A stretch of DNA of 64,000 nt. Source: Acinetobacter gerneri DSM 14967 = CIP 107464 = MTCC 9824 (GTDB taxonomy: Bacteria > Pseudomonadota > Gammaproteobacteria > Pseudomonadales > Moraxellaceae). Below the pieces are notes generated by a model, which was not told the DNA's origin, did not search any database, and saw only the letters and a program-made list of their open reading frames with translations. This document shows positions 54,479 to 61,520 of this stretch, piece by piece. The stretch's first letter is position 1. Each line of letters starts with the position of its first letter. The translations under genes were made by a program, and so were the position numbers. The stretch is from positions 2,381 through 66,380 of the forward strand of contig NZ_KB849539.1 of the NCBI RefSeq assembly GCF_000368565.1. The letters are read 5' to 3'.

Positions 54479-54494
54479 CTAAAGTAAACTTGAA
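54479..54494 (+). promoter_or_regulatory. Degenerate copy of the MerR dyad before the regulator gene
   Basis: CTAAAG-TAAA-CTTGAA differs from the consensus at the first T of the left arm and at one position of the right arm, and good -35/-10 elements are not visible. Autoregulation is possible but weakly supported. Confidence 0.4.
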
Positions 54495-54514
54495 TGTATG
54501 CGGGATGAATTGAC

Positions 54515-54931
54515 ATGAATATTAGTGAGCTTTCGAAATTGAGTGGCTTAAATGGCCCAACGATTCGTTATTATGAACAGATCAAATTGTTGCCTAAACC
54601 TCAACGCTTGGGCAATGGTTATCGCAAATATTCAGCAAATGATTTACAGCAATTACTCTTGATTAAACAAGCACAACAAGTTGGTTTTAGTTTGGAAGAG
54701 ATTAGAGCCTTAGTACCATCCAATATGATTAGTTGGCAGCATGATACGATCATTAGTGCTTTAGAAGAAAAAGTAAAAGATATCAATCAAATGCAAAAGG
54801 CTTTGACTGAAAATAAAAAAAACATTTTACAATTAATTGATTCAATTAAAAATAAACCTGAAGACATTACTTGTGGTGAAAATGCACAGCGTTTAATGGA
54901 TATTTATCTGACTGAGCCTGAAAAAGCATAA
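54515..54931 (+). CDS. MerR-family transcriptional activator
   Basis: 138 residues. N-terminal MerR winged helix (MNISELSKLSGLNGPTIRYYEQIKLLPKPQRLGNGYRKYSANDLQQLLLI), then the effector-linker and long dimerisation helix (~75-115), and one C-terminal Cys (~120, ITCGENAQ). It does not have the paired Cys of metal sensors or the four-Cys FeS site of SoxR. A single-Cys arrangement recalls aldehyde/electrophile sensors such as NmlR/AdhR, but that is speculation. It is divergent from the exported ADC-family gene and upstream of a DJ-1 gene. Matching dyads precede four enzyme genes around it. Confidence 0.9.
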   Translation: MNISELSKLSGLNGPTIRYYEQIKLLPKPQRLGNGYRKYSANDLQQLLLIKQAQQVGFSLEEIRALVPSNMISWQHDTIISALEEKVKDINQMQKALTENKKNILQLIDSIKNKPEDITCGENAQRLMDIYLTEPEKA

Positions 54932-55055
54932 GGAAATAAATAACATTCCGTCATAGCAGATCGATGTTTTTCATTTAAAATATCGATCTCTAAAATGATC
55001 ATTTAGTAATCATATTTAAAACAGCTAAAATGATTAAAAAATAACGATAAGCCCT

Positions 55056-55086
55056 ATTACCTTCAACTTAACTTTAACCTTATACT
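55056..55086 (+). promoter_or_regulatory. MerR-type promoter of the DJ-1/PfpI gene (degenerate left arm)
   Basis: -35 ATTACC, 19-bp spacer TTCAAC-TTAA-CTTTAA-CCT, -10 TATACT. The right half-site and the spacing match the other three promoters; the left half-site is degenerate. Confidence 0.65.
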
Positions 55087-55115
55087 CACTCTGAAATCAC
55101 TCAAAGAGTCGCGTC

Positions 55116-55937
55116 ATGATCAATCGTGGATTCGTTCAATCGCATATCGTTCAACAATTACTCGTTGTTTTGGCAATGTTGTTTGCAATGCCTTTTGCTT
55201 CAGCAAATCAGGAGAATGCCGTGAATCAAGTCACTACAAAATCGCAAGGCAAAATTTTGGTGGTGATGACCAATCACTCCAAATATCCATCACGTGAAGA
55301 CACAACAGGGTTATGGGTCACTGAGTTAACGCACTTTTATGATGTTGCGCAACAAGCCGGATATGAGATGGATTTTGTTAGTCCTCAAGGTGGGGCCGTA
55401 CCTTTGGATGCACGTAGCCAAAAATGGATTTACATGAATAAAGCCGCACGTGTACATCTCGCTGATCCAGCATTTATGCAGCAGTTAAATCACACTTTAA
55501 ACCCGAGTGAAGTCAATGCTGCAGACTATAAAGCAATTTATTTTACGGGTGGGCATGGCGTCATGTGGGATTTCCCCAATAATCCTGAATTAACGGCTTT
55601 GGCTGAGCAAATCTATCGTCAAGGTGGGGTGGTTTCTGCGGTGTGCCATGGCGTTGCAGGGATTTTGGCACTCAAAGATGAGCAAGGACAACCTCTGATT
55701 GGAAATCGTAAAGTCACAGGGTTTTCCAATCGTGAAGAATCTCTTTCAGGGATGAAAAAACAGGTGCCATTTTTTCTAGAAGATCAATTGAAATCTAAAG
55801 GTGCTCGATATTCACAAGGCTTTTTACCATTTACTTCTTATGTCGTTGTCGATGATCGCATTATCACAGGGCAAAATCCTCAGTCACCACGTGAGGTTGG
55901 TGTGGAAGTAGTGAAACGTTTGATCAGTATAAAATAA
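55116..55937 (+). CDS. Exported DJ-1/PfpI-family protein
   Basis: 273 residues. The N-terminus (VVQQLLVVLAMLFAMPFASA-type, hydrophobic core then ASAN) is a signal peptide. The DJ-1/PfpI core has GKILVVMTNHSKYPSREDTTGLWVTEL, MDFVSPQGGAVPLDARS, IYFTGGHGVMWDFPNNPE and the nucleophile elbow SAVCHGVAG with Cys177. ESLSGMKKQVPFFLEDQL and VVVDDRIITGQNPQSPREVG complete it. Similar to Hsp31/HchA-like or glyoxalase III proteins, which detoxify methylglyoxal or act as chaperones; a periplasmic location is unusual. Preceded by a MerR-type promoter; followed by a MITE. Confidence 0.85.
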   Translation: MINRGFVQSHIVQQLLVVLAMLFAMPFASANQENAVNQVTTKSQGKILVVMTNHSKYPSREDTTGLWVTELTHFYDVAQQAGYEMDFVSPQGGAVPLDARSQKWIYMNKAARVHLADPAFMQQLNHTLNPSEVNAADYKAIYFTGGHGVMWDFPNNPELTALAEQIYRQGGVVSAVCHGVAGILALKDEQGQPLIGNRKVTGFSNREESLSGMKKQVPFFLEDQLKSKGARYSQGFLPFTSYVVVDDRIITGQNPQSPREVGVEVVKRLISIK

Positions 55938-55962
55938 TCCATAAATGTGATTCCTATATCTA

Positions 55963-56240
55963 GGGTCTGTTGATATTTCATAACTGAATTGCGTTGTCGG
56001 CTAAAATTGAGCAGGCAAGGCATGAAATGCAGAGAATGGCGAGACCATTTTCAAATTTCGTAACGATGCCTGAGATAATTTTAGCCACAACCCTTCGGGA
56101 CGAGAGTGTTTTTTGATGCTATTTCGTTGTAGTTTGATCATTTAGATCACTAAATTTCTCAATCTACGCCTCATATCACCTAAAAAACCTTGCGGAGTAT
56201 ACTCCTCACGTCGCAACCAATTTGAAATTTCAACAGACCC
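55963..56240 (-). mobile_element. 278-bp MITE, copy 2
   Basis: Nearly identical to the reverse complement of 21566-21843, with the same length and TA flanks. It begins GGGTCTGTTGATATTTCA and ends AACAGACCC. It lies 25 bases after the DJ-1 stop and about 60 bases before the IS30-family element. Confidence 0.85.
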
Positions 56241-56302
56241 TATATTAGATTAGGAATCTTTTTTAGCTTTTAACTTTTTTGTTAAATCTAAAACGATTGG
56301 CG

Positions 56303-57368
56303 GATTCAAGCAGCAAGTGCAACAGTATAAAAACCAGCCATAACTTCACTTGGCGTATACCAGCCTAGTGTTTTTCTAGGACGATGGTTGAGTGAAAATT
56401 CTATCTGCTCTATTTCATCGTTTGACACGTCATCAAACGATGATGATTTTGGCAGATATTGCCGGATTAAACCATTCGTATTTTCATTTCTAGCTCGCTG
56501 AATAGACTTGTAAGGATCAGCAAAATAAGTATCTATGCCGACATCAGTAATTCTTTTGTGTTCGGCAAATTCCTTTCCATTATCAAATGTTACACTATAA
56601 GCATGGCTCATTCGTAAACGATCTAATGCACAAGTAATCGTTTTAGAGGATGCTCTCGTTGACCCTAAATGAACAATATGTACGTACAGGCTCTTTCGAT
56701 CAACGAGGGTTAATAAAGCTCCTTTATGATGTTTACCAATCACCGTATCACCTTCGAAATCTCCTAAACGTTGTCGCTGATCAATGACCTGGTCTCGGCA
56801 ATGAATACTTGTTTTATCAATGATTTGCCCTCTACGATCCGTGTTTTTGTAACCTCGTTTTCGATATTTCTTCTGATGCCTTAAGTGTAGATGGAGGTTA
56901 CCTCCTTGTGATTTATCTTGATAAATGTGCTGGTAAATCCACTCATGTGAAGGTACATCCAGCCAACCGCGTTGTGTTAAAGCACCTGAAATTTGTTCTG
57001 GTGACCAGTCTAAGCCAATTAAGTAATCAATATAAGCGAAGGCAAATGCTGTCATGGATGATGAAGGATGGTACCGTCTTTGACTTGCAAATTTCGCTGC
57101 CTGTTGAGCTCTATATCCACGTTGCCCAGTATTTCTTTTTAACTCACGGTAGATGGTTGATCGTGAACGCCCTAACTCCCGAGCAAGGCTAGCGATTGAA
57201 CTTTTACTTTTCAAAGTAGCATAAATTTCGTATCTTTCATCTTGAGAAAGTTGGGTGTATTTCTTCATTGTGTGCTTTCCAATTGCGAGTTGAAAAAGTC
57301 TAATGATTCTATGAATACACCTAACTTTTTCAACTAACTACAAGTGTGTTGCACTTGGGATTTGAATC
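56303..57368 (-). mobile_element. IS30-family insertion sequence, about 1.07 kb
   Basis: A complete IS30-type transposase gene is bounded by imperfect inverted ends: GATTCAAGCAGCAAGTGCAA at the left and, read inward from the right, GATTCAAATCCCAAGTGCAA. The transposase stop codon lies inside the left end. CGATT occurs close outside both ends, but I could not fix the exact edges or a target duplication. Confidence 0.75.
56306..57268 (-). CDS. IS30-family transposase
   Basis: 320 residues, full length. The N-terminal helix-turn-helix TQLSQDERYEIYATLKSKSSIASLARELGRSRSTIYRELKRN is typical of IS30. The DDE catalytic core is intact: first Asp in LGDFEGDTVIG, second in VTFDNGKEFA, and Glu in the NENTNGLIRQYLPK string. 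It ends SLNHRPRKTLGWYTPSEVM. No frameshift is seen, so the element may be active. It resembles Acinetobacter IS18/ISAba125-type elements in size; which one was not tested. Confidence 0.93.
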   Translation of the reverse strand: MKKYTQLSQDERYEIYATLKSKSSIASLARELGRSRSTIYRELKRNTGQRGYRAQQAAKFASQRRYHPSSSMTAFAFAYIDYLIGLDWSPEQISGALTQRGWLDVPSHEWIYQHIYQDKSQGGNLHLHLRHQKKYRKRGYKNTDRRGQIIDKTSIHCRDQVIDQRQRLGDFEGDTVIGKHHKGALLTLVDRKSLYVHIVHLGSTRASSKTITCALDRLRMSHAYSVTFDNGKEFAEHKRITDVGIDTYFADPYKSIQRARNENTNGLIRQYLPKSSSFDDVSNDEIEQIEFSLNHRPRKTLGWYTPSEVMAGFYTVALAA

Positions 57369-57501
57369 TGCGATTTAATATTTCTTATGAGAATCTAAGT
57401 TTTAAAAAGTCGCTTTTTATCATAATTAGAACAATATTTTCCCAACAATTTTTCTTTAGCTACAATACACTTGAGCCAGTAAAAAATGAGAATGAAGTTG
57501 C

Positions 57502-58002
57502 ATGGGAAATAAATCAAATATCGGTATCATCGCACTGATTATTTTTGCAGTTGCGGCGTATTTTGGCTTTGATAAAACCAATAAGCCTGAGCAAAATCAG
57601 TCCCAAAGTGGCTATGTCCAAACGGATACTTCAAAACAAGATTCACGTGATCAATCTTCAAATCAACAGGGGCTGGAACGTATCCAGCAAGCCTATGAAA
57701 AGCAGCAAAGAGATGTTCCTGTTCAGGCTGAGGGTATCGTAAAAGCAGTATTGAAAGATGATAATGAAGGTTCGAGACATCAAAAATTTATTTTAAAACT
57801 AGAGAGTGGCTTGACGGTCTTGGTTGCGCATAATATCGATCTTGCGCCAAAAATCGAAAATTTACATAAAGGTGATCAAGTTCAATTTAAAGGGGATTAT
57901 GAATATAGCAATCAAGGTGGGGTGATACACTGGACACATCGTGATCCTAGAGGACATCATGCTGATGGTTGGTTAAAACATGATGGTAAAACTTATCAAT
58001 AA
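57502..58002 (+). CDS. Membrane-anchored DUF3465 protein
   Basis: 166 residues. One N-terminal span (IGIIALIIFAVAAYFGF) anchors it, a Gln/Ser-rich linker follows (~25-65), and the C-terminal ~100 residues match DUF3465 proteins: EGIVKAVLKDDNEGSRHQKFILKLESGLTVLVAHNIDLAPKI, and the characteristic GVIHWTHRDPRGHHADGWLKHDG. The fold probably resembles an OB-type barrel. Function unknown. It is separated from the IS30 element by about 130 bases and may have lost part of its upstream region, which cannot be judged here. Confidence 0.8.
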   Translation: MGNKSNIGIIALIIFAVAAYFGFDKTNKPEQNQSQSGYVQTDTSKQDSRDQSSNQQGLERIQQAYEKQQRDVPVQAEGIVKAVLKDDNEGSRHQKFILKLESGLTVLVAHNIDLAPKIENLHKGDQVQFKGDYEYSNQGGVIHWTHRDPRGHHADGWLKHDGKTYQ

Positions 58003-58080
58003 ATTTTACACAAGCGCAATTTTATTCTATAAAAATCGCTGAGTTTTGCTATGGTAATTGATTGTATTGAGAGTTAAGTC

Positions 58081-58911
58081 ATGCAAAATAGCAATGAACA
58101 GGTAGATTTTTTACATTTAAAGGAATTTGGTGGTTTAGAACTGCTTAAAGCGAAATATTTGCAAACCCAATTTTCCAAACATGTGCATGAGGGTTATTGC
58201 ATAGGTGTGATCGAAGAGGGCGCACAGTGCTTTTATCGCACTGATCGTCTGCATGTTGCGCCTAAAGGTGAGATCATTTTGGTCAATGCCGATGAGATTC
58301 ATACAGGTTCATCGGCAGTAGAAACAGGGTGGGGCTATCGTGCGATTTATCCTACTCCTGAAATGTTGGCTGATATAAGCTTAGATTTTTTTAAACAAAA
58401 AAATGCCGCACCGTGGTTTCCAGATGCAGTGGTTAATGATCAAGGATTGGCGGCTCAGCTTTGCTTACTCTTTGATTTATTAGCACAAAAAAATAACTCT
58501 TTATTGAAAGAGAGTATGTATATTTCGACGCTTGCACATTTGATGCATCGGCATGCCAAGGCTAAATATACACCGCTAGAACTGAGTGATGCACAAAAAA
58601 AAGTGCAAATGATTCATGATTTGATTCTGAACTGCCCTGAAAATGATTATTCCTTGACTGAACTTGCAGAAATGGCAGGTCTCAGTTCTTGGCATTTGTT
58701 AAGACAATTTAAAAAGACTTTCGGTTTGCCACCACATGCATGGCTGATACAAACACGTTTGATTAAAGCAAAAAAATTGATGAAAAATGGTGAGTCTATT
58801 GCCAGTACCGCTTTGGGGCTTGGTTTTTCTGATCAAAGTCATTTCAATCGACATTTCAAAAAAGCAATGGGATTGACACCAGCACAGTACATTTCAGCTT
58901 TAAAAAGTTAA
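58081..58911 (+). CDS. AraC-family transcriptional regulator
   Basis: 276 residues. N-terminal cupin-like AraC_binding domain (FSKHVHEGYCIGVIEEGAQCFYRTDRLHVAPKGEIILVNADEIHTG). C-terminal double helix-turn-helix (~180-275): YSLTELAEMAGLSSWHLLRQFKKTFGLPPHAWLIQTRLIKAKKLM and STALGLGFSDQSHFNRHFKKAMGLTPAQY. It is upstream of azlC by about 95 bases on the same strand. Many AraC regulators are found with AzlCD exporters, so it probably controls them. The effector may be a branched-chain or related amino acid. Confidence 0.92.
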   Translation: MQNSNEQVDFLHLKEFGGLELLKAKYLQTQFSKHVHEGYCIGVIEEGAQCFYRTDRLHVAPKGEIILVNADEIHTGSSAVETGWGYRAIYPTPEMLADISLDFFKQKNAAPWFPDAVVNDQGLAAQLCLLFDLLAQKNNSLLKESMYISTLAHLMHRHAKAKYTPLELSDAQKKVQMIHDLILNCPENDYSLTELAEMAGLSSWHLLRQFKKTFGLPPHAWLIQTRLIKAKKLMKNGESIASTALGLGFSDQSHFNRHFKKAMGLTPAQYISALKS

Positions 58912-59008
58912 TCGATATAAAACAGAATAAAGCGCAATTTCATTCTATTTCTCGTTTACGATTCACGTTAAAAATATATCATTAAAAGCCAAATTAGGTT
59001 TATTGATT

Positions 59009-59728
59009 GTGAATCTCAGTTCTTTCACTCGGCAGTCCGATGCAAGCCGTTCCTTTTATCAAGGTGCTCTTGATATTTTACCTTTGTCTATTGCAGTTTT
59101 GCCATGGGGGATTTTGGCAGGCTCGATGGCAGTCAATGCGGGTTTATCCATTTGGCAATCTATCGCAATGTCTGCTGTGGTTTTTGCAGGAGCAGCACAG
59201 TTGGTCAGTTTGGGACTGGTCATGGCGGGTGCTTCAATATTCACGATTATTATCACGGTATTTTTCATTACCAGTCAGCATTTTATTTATGCACTAAAAT
59301 TTCGACCAGAAGTGATGCATTATCCATTTTTCAAACGCTTGCTAATCGGTTTTTTACTTACAGATGAGCTTTTTGCCGTTGCTGTGACACGTCAAAACAA
59401 ACTGACTTTTGCCTATATATTTGGTGCAGGGCTGTGCTTTTATCTTGCATGGTGTATTTTTAGTTTGCTTGGGATTGTATTGGCGCATTCCATCAGCGAC
59501 CTGCAAAAGCTACACCTCGATTTCTCTATCGTCGCAGTTTTTATTTTGTTGATTATTCCCATGATAAAAAACCGAGCATGTTTGTTTGGTGCATTGGTTT
59601 CCATGTGTTCAGCATTGATTTTTAAATATTTTCATATCGAAGCAGGTACAGTGCTTTCAGGTGTTTTAGGCATGTTTTGTGCTGTTTTATTTGCTACTCA
59701 AACTTCAAGACAGGAGCAAAAAGCATGA
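59009..59728 (+). CDS. azlC: AzlC-family amino-acid exporter subunit
   Basis: 239 residues from a GTG (MNLSSFTRQSD), with AGG ten bases upstream; a TTG six bases earlier is an alternative. About five to six spans. AzlC marks: FYQGALDILPLSIAVLPWGILAGSMAVNAGLS, FAGAAQLVSLGLVMAGA, FFITSQHFIYALKFRPEV and LTDELFAVAV. With AzlD it exports branched-chain amino acids (first known from azaleucine resistance in Bacillus). Its stop overlaps the azlD start by four bases (ATGA). Confidence 0.9.
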   Translation: MNLSSFTRQSDASRSFYQGALDILPLSIAVLPWGILAGSMAVNAGLSIWQSIAMSAVVFAGAAQLVSLGLVMAGASIFTIIITVFFITSQHFIYALKFRPEVMHYPFFKRLLIGFLLTDELFAVAVTRQNKLTFAYIFGAGLCFYLAWCIFSLLGIVLAHSISDLQKLHLDFSIVAVFILLIIPMIKNRACLFGALVSMCSALIFKYFHIEAGTVLSGVLGMFCAVLFATQTSRQEQKA

Positions 59729-60036
59729 CTTGGTTGCTATTATTGAGTTTAGCTCTGATCGTCTTTTGTAACCGTTATTTGTTTCTTGAGCCAAATATCA
59801 AATTGCGTTTACCTGTTTTGATTGAAAAAATGTTGAATTATTCAGCACCATGTTTGTTAACAGCTATTTGCGCACCGATTGTCTTTTTTGATGGTTCGAG
59901 TTTACGTTCAATTCCACTTGATCCGTATTTCATTGCAGCGATATTTTGCGTGATATTTGCATTAATTTTTAAGAATTTATTGTTGAATTTAGCATTGAGC
60001 TTAGCGGTATTTTACATCTTGATTTTTATGTTTTAA
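59725..60036 (+). CDS. azlD: AzlD-family amino-acid exporter subunit
   Basis: 103 residues with the start MTWLLLLSLALIVFCNRYLF overlapping the azlC stop codon (ATGA). An earlier in-frame ATG at 59677 is inside azlC and unlikely. Four short spans. The pattern LIEKMLNYSAPCLLTAICAPIVFF matches AzlD. It is the small partner of AzlC in a two-component branched-chain amino-acid exporter. A convergent terminator follows. Confidence 0.9.
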   Translation: MTWLLLLSLALIVFCNRYLFLEPNIKLRLPVLIEKMLNYSAPCLLTAICAPIVFFDGSSLRSIPLDPYFIAAIFCVIFALIFKNLLLNLALSLAVFYILIFMF

Positions 60037-60041
60037 ACCAA

Positions 60042-60071
60042 AAATGGGATGAAGATTTACTCATCCCATTT
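60042..60071. terminator. Convergent terminator azlD / Mpo1-like
   Basis: AAATGGGATGA / TCATCCCATTT hairpin with eight-base loop just after azlD; moderate A/T flanks. Confidence 0.8.
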
Positions 60072-60102
60072 AAATCTGAATGATTTTAAGTTTTTTAAAC
60101 TT

Positions 60103-60552
60103 TTAAGCCAAATATGCTGTATTTTGGCGGCTTTTCCAGTTAGGCAAAACTTTTGCTAGATAAGCATCCATACACCAGACAGGTCCTATGAGTAAAAACT
60201 GTAGATCTTTAAAGAATGAAGGTTTTTTCCCTTCAACTTTATGTCCATAAAATTGTCCAATCCAAGCGACCACAAATATTCCGATATACAGTCCTTTGCT
60301 TGCAGGCAAGATATAGATGAGCCAGCCCATCACAAAAATCAACGCTGCCATAGCTATGGCAAGGACGATATCCAGTCGTGCATAAAAAACCAGTGTTAAT
60401 ACAATGACTAATGCAGTGAGTAAGGCACTGAAATGCGCAAGAATACCAATGATTGAAAATAAGATCGCAGGTACACAGACCCAATGGATCGCTTTATTGG
60501 TTTTGTTTTGATGGCTTTCACTATACTCGTTTAACCATTCAGAAATTGATTT
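60103..60552 (-). CDS. Mpo1-like / DUF962 membrane protein
   Basis: 149 residues from MKSISEWLNEYSESHQNKTNKAIHWVCVPAILFSI; AAGGGG lies upstream of this ATG, while the longer frame to 60594 has no ribosome site. HQNKTNKAIHWVCVP is the family signature of yeast Mpo1 (YGL010w), a 2-hydroxy fatty-acid dioxygenase with iron-binding His residues. Four spans follow, and WIGQFYGHKVEGKKPSFFKDLQFLLIGPVW holds the second His motif. In yeast it acts in phytosphingosine breakdown; the bacterial substrate is unknown, perhaps 2-hydroxy fatty acids. Confidence 0.85.
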   Translation of the reverse strand, partial: KSISEWLNEYSESHQNKTNKAIHWVCVPAILFSIIGILAHFSALLTALVIVLTLVFYARLDIVLAIAMAALIFVMGWLIYILPASKGLYIGIFVVAWIGQFYGHKVEGKKPSFFKDLQFLLIGPVWCMDAYLAKVLPNWKSRQNTAYLA

Positions 60553-60709
60553 CATTATGCACCCCTTGTGGCACTTCATTATTTTGTTTATCACCTAAAA
60601 TATATACGAGAACTAAAATTGGGTCAAAAAAGATTCAGACTGACCGTTCATTTTTAGTGAAGTTTCATGTTCTATTTGGTTTTATATCAACTTTAAATGT
60701 GTTCTCGTT

Positions 60710-61495
60710 TTAGGGATCTAAATGCGTCGCTTGATAAAAATTTAAAATATAGCGTGCCCATGTTTGATGCTCAGGTTTCAGGCTGACTTGGATTTCTTGA
60801 AAATTGAAATCACCATCAGAATAGAACGCAAGCCCATGTGTTTTGTTTGGATAGTTTGGAATTTGATAACTAAAATAAGCAACATTATTTTTAGGATGAA
60901 CGATATTTATATATTTATGTGGATCAGAAATATAACCATATTCATTTTTGATGCTTTCTTTTATGAGTTTCGGAAAATACAAAGTCGCAGGGCGCATACC
61001 ACAGCCGATACAGGCTGAAGAATTATAAATCGTGATGACTTCATCTTGTTTAGGACTCATGATCATTGCAGAAGCAACACCAGAAGGTCCCATGTCAGCC
61101 TGTTTGATGATCCATTCTTTAGGCATTAAAACTGAGCCGATCCCCGGTAAAAAAGCGATTTTAAATTGTGATCTTAAAGATTCATTGAGTTCAAATTTGA
61201 TCGTGCATGCTTTTGATTTACAATCTTGATAGTCGCGATATAAATCCCCATCATCGGAAAATGGGCTATCAATAGCAACTCCAATGGCTGAGATTTTGCC
61301 CTGATTTAATTGTACATTTCCGATATTTTCTACAAGCATTTTATAGTGAATATTGGGTGATGGATTGTATTTTGGAAATACAGGCTTAAATTCATCATTT
61401 GAGCCTGCATGTACACAAAGCGCTACGCTCAATGTGTACAAGCCAGCCAAGATGCGCTTTGAAAATCCTTGAGTCCTTGACCTATTAAATCGCAT
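60710..61495 (-). CDS. Secreted protein of unknown function, probably DUF4850-like
   Basis: 261 residues from MRFNRSRTQGF; AAGGA lies about ten bases upstream, unlike the ATG at 61531 which overlaps the previous gene. The hydrophobic segment ILAGLYTLSVALCVHAGS is a probable signal peptide. The mature protein has four Cys in two pairs (DCKSKACTI and ACIGCG), likely disulfides. KEWIIKQADMGPSGVASAMIMSP and LAFYSDGDFNFQEIQVSL resemble Acinetobacter DUF4850 proteins as I recall; not tested. It is 25 bases after a lipoprotein amidohydrolase and may be co-transcribed with it. Confidence 0.55.
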   Translation of the reverse strand: MRFNRSRTQGFSKRILAGLYTLSVALCVHAGSNDEFKPVFPKYNPSPNIHYKMLVENIGNVQLNQGKISAIGVAIDSPFSDDGDLYRDYQDCKSKACTIKFELNESLRSQFKIAFLPGIGSVLMPKEWIIKQADMGPSGVASAMIMSPKQDEVITIYNSSACIGCGMRPATLYFPKLIKESIKNEYGYISDPHKYINIVHPKNNVAYFSYQIPNYPNKTHGLAFYSDGDFNFQEIQVSLKPEHQTWARYILNFYQATHLDP

Positions 61496-61520
61496 CTTGG
61501 TTTTTCCTTTTTTAAATGTT

